This document shows positions 10,446 through 17,200 of a DNA stretch of 17,200 bases, piece after piece. A program made the translations under genes and the position numbers. The stretch spans positions 75,681 through 92,880 of the forward strand of contig MU069901.1 of assembly GCA_002284615.2 (NCBI GenBank). The letters are read 5' to 3'. Each line of letters opens with the position of its first letter. Within the stretch, counting starts at the first letter, position 1. Source of the DNA: Dunaliella salina. Lineage: Eukaryota > Chlorophyta > Chlorophyceae > Chlamydomonadales > Dunaliellaceae. Under the pieces are notes generated by a model, which did not search any database, had not been told where the DNA came from, and saw nothing but the letters and a program-made list of their open reading frames with translations.

Positions 10446-11444
10446 TCATACCAATGCTGTGGTGCCTGGAATTGGATTTCTGGCAGGAAATTTGGCAAGC
10501 ACTTTTGTTAGATATGGGTACTGGGTAAGCCAGCCCATATAAGCATTACAGCTGAAGCCTCTCCAGTGGGGCAGGAGCATGAAGGTGGCAACTGGATCTG
10601 TGGTTTGGAGGGAGGAGTGCACTGCGTGGCGCAGCAGTTTAAACATTGTTTCATCACCATGTGGGGGATGGCAGAAGGAGAAGCCAGTGTATCGCACAGA
10701 GAGGGCGTCTGTGTGCGCTCCAAAGACTTGGTCTCGGTAGTTTGTGCTGAAATAAGTGTTGTAGGTATTTTCAGAATCAAGAGGGCTGGAAAACCTCTCC
10801 GCTGAGACCATGCACCATGTATGCAGGGCTGATCGGATGTGGGAAGGAGTAATAAACATGTTTGAACTGAAAGCCTTTTTGCTCTGGGCCAAAATATTTT
10901 TCTGTTGAGCCTTTTGGCGTGAGAGCAGACCCATGATTTCAGATGCTGAATCCTGGACAGGGGGCTGAATGGTGGCATGGATACCTGCTCTTTTGGCTGC
11001 TTCATAGGCTTTGAGCAGGGTTGTGAGCCTTTCTATAGTGAGCATGCCCAAGCATTTGCCATTGGCATTGTAGATACAGGCGCATTCAGAGGTGGTTACC
11101 TCTGGCATTTGTGTTGGCATGGCAACCTCATCAGTTGTGTCCAAGTGAAGAGTTTCCTTCATGAGGTCAACACTTCTAATGATTATTTCGCATTGCCATG
11201 TTGGCATGATATCTGTCTGGGGATTGGTAGGTTGGAAGTCAAAGGTGACATTCTTGCGAATTGCGCAGCCGGTGGTTGAGAGCCATGGAGATGCAGATAG
11301 GCTTTGAGGATTGCCTTCAAAGCCTTGGTTGACAAGATTGTCCAGGTCTATTTCAATGGCCAAGGGGTCTTCTATTTCCTCTGGTCGTTCCTCCGTGTCA
11401 AAGGCTTGCACATGAGCATCCAGGTCTGGATATATTCGTAGCAT
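10446..11444 (-). pseudogene. LINE segment with PCIF1-like (methyltransferase-fold) region
   Basis: A 332-residue open frame. Residues about 200-325 follow the order of PCIF1-type domains: helix before ASPL-like SSPLD (219-223), TYFSTNYRDQVFGAHTDA, GFSFCHPPHGDE, a helix, FMLLPHWRG, and a YPYLTKVL segment. In PCIF1, which makes cap-adjacent m6Am, the catalytic motif is NPPF within a GSFxxNPPF context. Here it is HPPH (10659-10670), and in the plus-strand relative HPTY. Residues 60-150 (IRKNVTFDFQPTNPQ, CACIYNANGKCLGML) are also conserved between the two elements. The assignment is from pattern memory and needs a profile search. The loss of N suggests an inactive or repurposed fold. Its start overlaps the PHD frame by 73 bp in another frame. 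Confidence 0.55.
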
Positions 11445-12910
11445 TTCTCAGCTTCCCATTTAGGATGCCACTTTACATAGATCATTTCACAGTCCTCAGA
11501 GAATTTGATCCTTTCCGCTTTTTGGGAGTCTGACAGGGATGCGCAGGCAGGGCAGTCCCAGTGCTCATTTTGTTCGCTCAGTGCCCGGTCATTTTGGGAG
11601 CATGCTTTGACATCTATGAGACAGTCCCAGTGGTGTGTGCGGTGGCAGTTATCACAGGTGGGCATATCTTCATGGATTTGACTTTCAAAGGTGTATTCTT
11701 TGCTTAATGGGCTCCAGCAGAGCTGGCAACACGGGTCTGCTTTAGTCCTTCTTAGTACATGCTTTGAAGAGGCCACTTTCAGCCCATCATTTTGGAAAAT
11801 GGGCAAGGCCCATATTTCAATGGTGACAGGATGCCATTGTAATTTGTATTGTTTTTGCTCCCTTTTTTGAGAAGATCTATTATATTTCCGGAGGTGTTGC
11901 CAGCCCAAGATATGTAAGATGACATGGTCAAAGCGGAAGATGGTGTTACTAGCTTCAACTGCGCTTAATGTAGCAGCCTTACTCTGTTTATAATTCCAGA
12001 GCCATGGGGGGAAATCAGTGCTTGAGGTGTTTGGAGGTGAGGGAAAAGGGGTTATTATGGGTTGGGAATCAGGGTCAAAAAGTGTTGTTGGGGCTCGGCT
12101 CCTTTGGACCTTCTGCTTCCAGTTTGTGGGGTCTGAGAGGGCTCCAGGGACGGGGTCTGTGTGTGGGGTGTTGCAAAGGTTTGATTGGGTTGTATATTAT
12201 GTACTTGTGTTTGCGGCTGCTCCGCGTGAGGATTGTTTCTTTTGCGTGCGTCTGCCTTGGTATGAGTGCCCTTTTGCGCATGGTTGACTGTTTGGAGATG
12301 GGCTCTCCTGGCTGCTGCGGGAAGCATTTTCTACTTCCATATCCTCAGCATCAAAGAGGGGGTTGCTGTAAGCTCTAGAATCAGGGTGTATGTGTGTATT
12401 AGGGGCACATCTCCCACTGTCTGGGTTGGAACTTTGGGGATCAGGGGGAGCATGGCCTTGGTAAAACTTTGACCAGTTCCATCCTGTTGGTGTATGTTCT
12501 GCTTTCATCATTTCTGTATATGTTGTATGATTTATGCAGCGTGATTCAGGGGTTTTATTGGGTGAGCTGTCTTGGTTTTGAATGATTGTGCTGATGAGGT
12601 CAGGTCTGTCCTCAGTTAGAGTGTGGGTGTTGAGGGTATGAGAGAGTCTATTCAGGGCTACAATATGTTTGGTCTTTATTTTGCGGCCAAACAGAGATCT
12701 GAGTTTGTTCCCGTCAATAATATGCATGAGGTTATTATTCATCAAAGCAGAGAGCCAGTTTATGCCTATTTCCATGAGCGTATAAGTGCAGTGACAGGCT
12801 AAGGTTTTAAGGGTGGGTTGCATTGGCATTGAGAGGACTTTTACTATGGGAGTGATGCTGGTGAGAAGGTAAGGTGCTCCTTGATAGGAGACGTCAAGAT
12901 CGCTATTGTT
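11372..12910 (-). pseudogene. LINE N-terminal region with PHD-like zinc finger
   Basis: One frame runs from about 12910 to 11372 with a single TAA at 12197-12199. The first part (TLKTLACHCTYTLMEIGINW, KLRSLFGRKIKTKHIVALNR) is unrecognised. Next comes a Pro/Ser/His-rich linker, then CCQLC...TCDNCHRTHHWDC...HWDCPAC (about 11543-11731), a C4HC3 pattern of a PHD finger (C-x2-C, C-x2-C-x4-H-x2-C, C-x2-C). PHD-like fingers are known in some CR1-like LINE proteins, usually in ORF1. In chromatin proteins PHD fingers read histone H3 tails, so a targeting role is conceivable. The frame ends in the middle of the sequence shared with the next ORF, probably because of an indel. Confidence 0.62.
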
Positions 12911-14043
12911 GATCGCCTAACTTCTCAACACCCACAGCAGATTCTACCCTCTCAAATCTTGAAAGACAGGGCTTTGAAAATCCTAATGAAACCAATGTAT
13001 GGCAGCAGGAATTGGACACAGAATTGCGCAACAAAATCACATTTGAGGAAAAGCCCACTAATCCACAAGCAGATATAAAACCTACAGGCTCATGCAAATA
13101 TTGCCTGCGCCAGGTTGACCTCGTGAAGTACATGGACCAGCAGCCCCCTCATCCAGCACCATCAGACACAGGATCCCACAGCCATTCCCCTCCTACTCTA
13201 TCCCCCCTCACTCTCCTAGAAATACACATGGCGCACATGGCTTGCATTTACAATACGCAAGGCAAGTGTGTTGGTATGATATCCCCAAACCGCTTCCAAA
13301 TCCTCTACATGGCTTTTTATGGGGCCAAGCTTGCTGACATGCACGACAAAACAACACCAGCTCCAGGCAGCTTTGCTACTGAGCTGCAAGGACTTCTATC
13401 CCACAAATCCATGCTTGAAAGAAAGTAAGCTAGCAAGAAGGTCATAGACTCTTTTTTAAGAGCCCTTCCAAGTCACATCCATACTGCCCTCCAAAAATGG
13501 GCTTTGGTAACACAAGGAAAAATGGCCTCCCCACAAGATCGCAACCCACAATACCAGGACTATTGGATTGCGGATCCCCGGGACACTCTTTTTGGTGCCA
13601 TGCATAATGCCTTCTCATCAAACTTCTCAGGCTTCTCAATACGCCATCCCACTTATAATGAGGAAATTATGACCCAAGCTTTGCAACATGCCATTTACTC
13701 TGCAATTCTCAACACAAAAGCCACTGCTACATCCATGTTCCTTCCGGCTTGGGGTAAGAACATGATAACCAACCCCTACTCCAAGCTTGTCACTGCCTAC
13801 CCCCACCTCTGTTACGACCTTGGAACCATACTCGCGAAAAACTTAGTTATGGTGCCCCTCAATCCTGCCCTAACCAAGAGATACCTCTACCTAAGCATAC
13901 CTGGGACCTTTGTATCTTTGCTATTTGGAAGACTGCATCTCAACATCCATAACAAAGACTGGCTACAGGGCCTAGCAGGAGATTTGAAAGAAGCCATAGA
14001 GTGGAAGCTGAAGAATGTCAGCAGCCTCCTTGTCTTGTCTTAA
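12908..14043 (+). pseudogene. Plus-strand LINE: conserved linker and PCIF1-like region
   Basis: One reading frame from about 12908 with a single TAA (13426-13428). It reads NFSTPTADSTLSNLERQGFE, ELRNKITFEEKPTNPQADIK, MACIYNTQGKCVGMIS, then RALPSHIHTALQKWALVTQG, MASPQDRNPQYQDYWIADPR, DTLFGAMHNAFSSNFSGFSI, RHPTYNEEI (HPTY at 13645-13656), SMFLPAWGKN and AYPHLCYDLGTI. The ASP, D..FGA, GFS.xHP, LPxW and H.Y..G landmarks match the PCIF1-like order. The catalytic NPPF is HPTY. The C-terminal part (LAGDLKEAIEWKLKN) leads directly to RNase H, leaving no room for a reverse transcriptase. Confidence 0.55.
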
Positions 14044-14560
14044 ATCCAATGCATGCTCACATGCCAGGTTTCAAGGAACTGGAACGCCTCCCATTTGACC
14101 AACAACACGTCTCCAAGCACCCTAGAACCCTTGCTGACTGGAAGGCATGGGCATACACAGATGGCAGCTGCCTTGTCCAGAACGGCAAGCAAGAAATTGG
14201 GGCAGGCGTCTACTGCCCACTTGCTAGCAGCGAGAACTTTGAACCAAACAGCGCTGGGATTAAAAACACCATTATTCAAGCTGAATTGGCAGCAAATGCT
14301 GCTGTTTTCATTACCAAATATGCAAGTATTGCATCAGACAGCCTCGCTTCCTTGCAACAAATATGTAAACATGTTTGTACAAATTCTCTACCCTGAGGAA
14401 CACCTGAGGCATATCCAAGAAGACGTCCTATATTTCATCTCTCATTAGCGGCTCTCCTATCAAAATTTAACTTTGCAAAGTGAATGGCTCATGATGGCAT
14501 CGCTGGATATGAATGTGCAGATGCTATTGCAAAACATCAGGCAAAGCAAGCCATCAACTG
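14044..14560 (+). pseudogene. Plus-strand LINE: RNase H
   Basis: The frame starting upstream at about 14001 gives LADWKAWAYTDGSCLVQNGK, EIGAGVYCP, IIQAELAANAAVF and ASDSLASLQQIC, then is shifted. The last block AHDGIAGYECADAIAKHQAK lies at about 14487-14545 in another frame. All four RNase H acidic blocks (D in YTDGS, E in AEL, D in SDS, D in ECAD) are recognisable, but in broken frames, so it is not expressed as one protein. Confidence 0.78.
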
Positions 14561-14579
14561 TGTGGCAGACACTGAAATG

Positions 14580-15063
14580 CCCGGTGCAGGTCCTGGTGGA
14601 AATCCCTTCACAAATACTTTCTGGTTAGCCAAGGAAGAAAGAGTGCATGCTGCAGGCACACCGACGGGTCCGCCACTTTCCCACAAGCTCACCTATCTCC
14701 CTAATCTTCAAGATGTTCTCAAATTCCACATGCATACTTAACATAAACTTGGTTATGCCAATGCCAAAACAGGTTCAACAGGTAAGTTACTGCTCTTATT
14801 ATCAAACTTTTTACCGCATGTACATGAAAAATCAGCAATGCCTTAAGAAATATGCCCAACATTTCTGTACCCATGAAGCGTAACATCCTGCAGTATCGCA
14901 CGGGCACCCTCTACAATCAAGAACATGCAGTCTGATTTAAATTTCTACTAACCCAACGTGCCCTCTCCCGGGCTGCCACCAATGGGACAATGCACTCCAC
15001 ATGCTCTCAGGCTGTCAGAACCATATCATCTCCAACATGAAAACTGAAAGAACATTGCAGGCA
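14580..15063 (+). pseudogene. Plus-strand LINE: linker and CCHC finger
   Basis: FTNTFWLAKEERVHA and LTYLPNLQDVLKFHMHT match the linker of the minus element. CPLPGCHQWDNALHMLSGC (14959-15015) is C-x4-C-x7-H-x4-C, equivalent to CPLCANKDNIYHVLLRC in the minus copy. It is followed by NMKTER and an RHN-like remnant with a frameshift. Confidence 0.65.
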
Positions 15064-15460
15064 GAATGATTACTAAAGCATCAGCAAAAGCCATGTGGGA
15101 GCAGGCCTGGATCTACACAGACATAGGAACGGTTTCAAACTTGCAACACGACCGCCAGCTCCCTACACATGCCCCAAATAGAAATATGCCTAAGTACTTC
15201 TCCCCACAAAACCTTCCAGACAGGAAAAGACTCAAGTCGACCAGATGCTATCTTGATCACCCCTTATAATGACTACTTCTAACAGTGTTTCTCCTATCCA
15301 TTCACATCATGCTTTGCGCACACCCACTTGAAGGACCACACAAACTAGACGCGCGAGGCAACCCCATGAACTTCATGTGAACGAATGCCATGTGCACCTA
15401 ATAGAAATCAAGTTCTGTGAAGACACAAGGCCAAAGCATCAGTTGGACCCGGCAAAGCAG
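15064..15460 (+). pseudogene. Plus-strand LINE: PD-(D/E)XK endonuclease
   Basis: MITKASAKAMWEQAWIYTD begins the domain. SRPDAILITPYND (RPD at 15238-15246) gives the PD motif, and VHLIEIKFCEDTRPKHQLDP (E-I-K at 15404-15412) the E-x-K motif. All core catalytic positions are present in sequence, but frames are broken between them. In REL-type LINEs this enzyme makes the first-strand nick for target-primed reverse transcription. The motif pair is better preserved than in the minus copy. Confidence 0.7.
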
Positions 15461-15861
15461 CAGCATGCAGACCTTTGTTAACTTATTAATGCTAAAGCTG
15501 TTATAACTTACCCTATTCTCCTGGGTGTAGGTGGAACTATTTACACTGAGCATACCCTGAAGCAATTCACACAACTAGGACTGGATCACAAAGCTTGCTC
15601 TACAACTTCATGCCCATTCTGTTCAACATGCCCACAAACTAGTCTCCACACGCCGCGCTATTGAAAACAAGAGTGCTTCACACAGCCAGGCTCTAGAGCC
15701 AGATGCTTCTAGGAACCCACCAGCTCCCCATTTGCATGTCTTGACTATCTTCTTCTTGTGGTGGACGAGGCTCACGGCTCTTTGTGAGCAAATGTGTCAC
15801 CTCTTCCTTAATTGATGTAGGGAGAGTTTCTCTGCCTACATAGTTTTTCTTTTTCTTTTTC
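15461..15861 (+). pseudogene. Plus-strand LINE: GVGGTIY module, 3' UTR and tail
   Basis: KQQHADLC, a stop, LINAKAVITYPILLGVGGTI, YTEHTLKQFTQLGLDH, then frameshifts, with TLVSTRRAIENK-type remains and NPPAPH. The usual terminal PDPH-stop has lost its stop here (TTG for TAG). The 3' UTR shares CACGGCTCTTT, TTCCTTAATTGATG, CTCTGCCTACATAG with the copy ending at 16728. Confidence 0.72.
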
Positions 15862-15877
15862 TAATTTGGGTCCTTTG

Positions 15878-16090
15878 ATTGAAAAGAAAAGCAATTGCGC
15901 ATGCAGTGAAACAACAATAAGAAAAAGTCTGCGCTGGACAGCAACTAATGTGCATTAAGGAAAGGCCAACGGGCAGCACTGGCACTAACAATGTTTCCTA
16001 ACAACTAGAGCAAGCCATGAGCAACCGAGCTAATATGGGTCCGTCGGGTCGTCATCCATCTGTCCAGGTGTGCGCCTGGCTCTCCCCTAT
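15878..16090 (-). mobile_element. 5'-truncated LINE 3' end, second 3'-UTR type
   Basis: The A/G tail (GAAAAGAAAAG...AAGAAAAAGTCTGCGCTGG) is followed by ACTAATGTGCATTAAGG, CGGGCAGCACTGGCACTAAC. On the minus strand GATGACGACCCGACGGACC then CATATTAG reads DDDPTDPY-stop, equivalent to the PPDPH-stop of other copies, so the element's last codons are included. It is the same 3'-UTR type as 3052-3143. The right boundary is approximate. Confidence 0.62.
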
Positions 16091-16184
16091 GCAGCCCGTC
16101 CTATAATCTAAACCACCAATCCCCCACTGCTTGAGCTTTGAATTGGATGGCATGTTTGGCGCTATTGATTTCTGTCAAGGTCTT

Positions 16185-16728
16185 GAGTTGAACGCAGCAA
16201 AGCAGCAGCATGCAGAGCTTTGTAAACTTATTAACGCTGAAGCTGTTACAAGGTTACAAGGTTACAAGGCAGAAGAAGGCCCCGGGTCAAACCGACTGAC
16301 TGCTAGGCTATTCATAAAAAATAAAAGTCCAAGCAAGAAAGGATAAAGCTGTTACAAGTCACCCTATTCTCCTAGGTGTAGGTGGATCTATTTACACTGA
16401 GCATACCCTGAAGCAATTCAAGCAACTAGGATTGGATCACCATTGTGCCACCAAGCTTGCTCAACATCTTCATGCCCATTATGTCCAATATGCCTGCAAA
16501 CTAGTCACCACACGCCGCGCTATTGAAAACAAGAATACTTCCCACAACCATGTCCTAGAGCCAGGTGCTTCTAGTAACCCTCCAGATCCACATTAGCTTT
16601 CTCTTTTTCATAGCTTGTGGTGGAGTGGGCACACGGCTCTTTTTTGAGCCAATGTGTCTCCTTTTCCTTAATTGATGCAGGGAGAGATTCTCTGCCTGCG
16701 TAGTTTTTCTTTTCTTTTTCTTTTCTTT
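16185..16728 (+). mobile_element. 5'-truncated LINE 3' end carrying a 93-bp insert
   Basis: It starts within the nuclease/C-terminal junction (ELNAAKQQHAELCKLINAEA) and, after the insert, continues LLGVGGSIYTEHTLKQFKQL, GLDHHCATKLAQHLHAHYVQ, YACKLVTTRRAIENKN, ending SSNPPDPH-stop (about 16595). The 3' UTR and tail TTTTTCTTTTCTTTTTC follow. Apart from the insert, the C-terminal module is open, making this the best-preserved version of the domain in the window. Confidence 0.8.
16253..16345 (-). mobile_element. Small SINE-like insertion, about 93 bp
   Basis: AAGCTGTTACAAG lies at 16240-16252 and again at 16346-16358; without the insert the LINE would read GAAGCTGTTACAAGTCACCC as in related copies. 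On the minus strand the insert ends GCCTTGTAACCTTGTAAC, a CTTGTAA-type tandem tail that merges with the duplicated flank. It contains CGGTTTGACCCGGGG, weakly like a Pol III B box. It is too short to encode anything. Confidence 0.65.
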
Positions 16729-16960
16729 TACGGTACGTTTCCAACACTCTGGGATTAATTTTGAATTAATCACACGAATTAATCACCCCAGAATTAATCA
16801 CATTCGCGTTTCCAACAGTCTCCTCTACATGATTAATTGGAATATGTCCACATTTACATCACACCTGTACACATTCAAATGCTAACAAATGCAAATATGT
16901 AGCGCTACATGGAAGACCCAGACCTGAATGGAAGGGACAGGGGCAGGAAGATGGGCTTTG

Positions 16961-16963
<3 letters not shown>
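16729..16963. repeat. AATTAATC-rich repeat cluster
   Basis: CGTTTCCAACACTCTGGGATTAATT (16735-16760 area) is followed by three GAATTAATCAC-type units (about 16761-16801) and a second CGTTTCCAACAGTC. GGGATTAATT and AATTAATCACCCC can pair, giving small hairpins. It may be the end of an undetermined MITE, but no partner terminus was found. The stretch after 16830 shows nothing recognisable until the (GT)n tract. Confidence 0.5.
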
Positions 16964-17027
<64 letters not shown>

Positions 17028-17200
17028 TGTGTGTGCCTGCAAGCGTGTGCAAGTGTGTGTGCATGCATGCATGCGCATAGCCCTGTGCATGCACATAGCC
17101 CTGTGTGGATGAGGGAGTGGGTGTTGGGGGTGGAGTGCAAGCATGCATACATGCCTGCATGCATGTGTGCATGCACAGCCTGCGTGTGAATGAATGCGCA
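16964..17200. repeat. (GT)n microsatellite and GCATGC/minisatellite tract
   Basis: (GT)n runs from about 16964 to 17034 with a TTT break, followed by GCAAGCGTGTGCAAGTGTG, then GCATGCATGCATGCGC. CATAGCCCTGTGCATGCA / CATAGCCCTGTGTGG is a two-copy repeat (about 17076-17107), and more GCATGC runs to the window end. Alternating purine-pyrimidine DNA of this kind can form Z-DNA. Confidence 0.9.

Larger units (their letters stand above)
7372..12910 (-). mobile_element. Long decayed non-LTR retrotransposon with PHD, PCIF1-like, RNase H and PD-(D/E)XK modules
   Basis: Read on the minus strand the order is: unknown N-terminal region, PHD-like finger, PCIF1-like region, RNase H, CCHC finger, restriction-like nuclease, GVGGTIY module, 3' UTR, and a CTTTT/CTTTC tail at 7372-7406. 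The same order and similar residues occur in the plus-strand relative starting at about 12908. A CCHC finger followed by RPD...(D/E)XK at the C-terminus is the hallmark of restriction-like-endonuclease LINEs (R2, CRE, NeSL, and the algal Dualen/RandI group, which also has RNase H). I see no reverse transcriptase motif; RT may lie upstream of the truncation or be absent. It is interrupted by a hAT element (8867-9586) and a LINE tail (about 10190-10303). The 5' limit is set only by where the plus-strand element begins. No target-site duplication was found. Confidence 0.75.
12908..15861 (+). mobile_element. Second, diverged non-LTR element (plus strand), head to head with the first
   Basis: The plus-strand homologue shares domain order and many residues with the minus element: LSNLERQGFENPNE against LDNLVNQGFEGNPQ, KPTNPQADIKPTGSC against QPTNPQTDIMPTWQC, RDTLFGAMHNAFSS against RDQVFGAHTDALSV. 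It is truncated at the 5' side, so no PHD finger is present. The 3' end is CTTAATTGATGTAGGGAGAG, CTGCCTACATAG and a TTTTTC tail ending about 15861. Stops and frameshifts are many. The divergence suggests two families rather than an inverted duplication of one copy. Confidence 0.78.

Noticed and set aside
10977..12378. Plus-strand ORFs (10977-11279, 12004-12378)
   Set aside because: They are shadows of the PHD/PCIF1-like coding strand of the minus element and have no family resemblance.
15115..15135. YTDIGT as a second RNase H active-site block
   Set aside because: The position lies after the CCHC finger within the REL nuclease region and lacks the other RNase H blocks; chance similarity.

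Overview
The window is nuclear eukaryotic DNA. The best guess is a chlamydomonadalean green alga with a repeat-rich genome, and Dunaliella is a reasonable candidate. Evidence: a spliced host gene with phase-matched GT..AG introns and a GTGCGT donor, roughly balanced base composition, very long (GT)n and (GA)n tracts, U6 snRNA-derived debris, and several families of 5'-truncated non-LTR retrotransposons. The organism assignment is inference; no species marker was tested.

Host part (1-5950). Four exons on the + strand (2094-2297, 2564-2696, 3157-3244, 4472-4726) join in phase. They read as the C-terminal end of UPF2, the nonsense-mediated decay factor: an acidic region, the bipartite UPF1-binding segment (helix, then beta-hairpin), a charged helix and an RGG-like tail. 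The introns are unusual. Three exon/intron boundaries have been locally duplicated two to five times. One duplicated exon was broken by an insertion made of U6 snRNA pieces, flanked by an 8-bp direct repeat. A 92-bp LINE tail sits just upstream of the exon-3 acceptor, and a roughly 410-bp GT-GA-GT compound microsatellite fills part of the last intron. Upstream (1321-2044) is a 22-copy, 33-bp minisatellite. A second exon-like stretch near 5652-5949, product not recognised, is split by another LINE tail.

Retroelement part (5973-16728). Nearly everything here is non-LTR retrotransposon. A long decayed element runs on the minus strand (about 12910 down to 7372). A diverged relative runs on the plus strand (about 12908 to 15861), head to head with it. 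Together they show an unusual domain order: N-terminal region of unknown type, PHD-like zinc finger, a segment resembling the PCIF1 methyltransferase fold, RNase H, CCHC zinc finger, a PD-(D/E)XK (restriction-like) nuclease, and a conserved C-terminal module with a GVGGTIY motif. I found no reverse transcriptase signature in either copy. Shorter 5'-truncated 3' ends, all with (TTTTC)n-type tails, lie at about 159-255, 3052-3143, 5677-5843, 5973-6374, 6425-6851, 10190-10303, 15878-16090 and 16185-16728. Several have recognisable target-site duplications.

A 720-bp non-autonomous hAT-type DNA transposon (8867-9586) with perfect 21-bp terminal inverted repeats and a perfect 8-bp TTGATATT duplication is nested inside the RNase H region of the minus element. 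A 93-bp SINE-like insert lies within the last plus-strand LINE copy. The right edge holds an AATTAATC-rich repeat cluster and a (GT)n / GCATGC alternating tract.

No intact transposase, reverse transcriptase, tRNA, rRNA or CRISPR array is present. All element ORFs carry stops or frameshifts and look dead.
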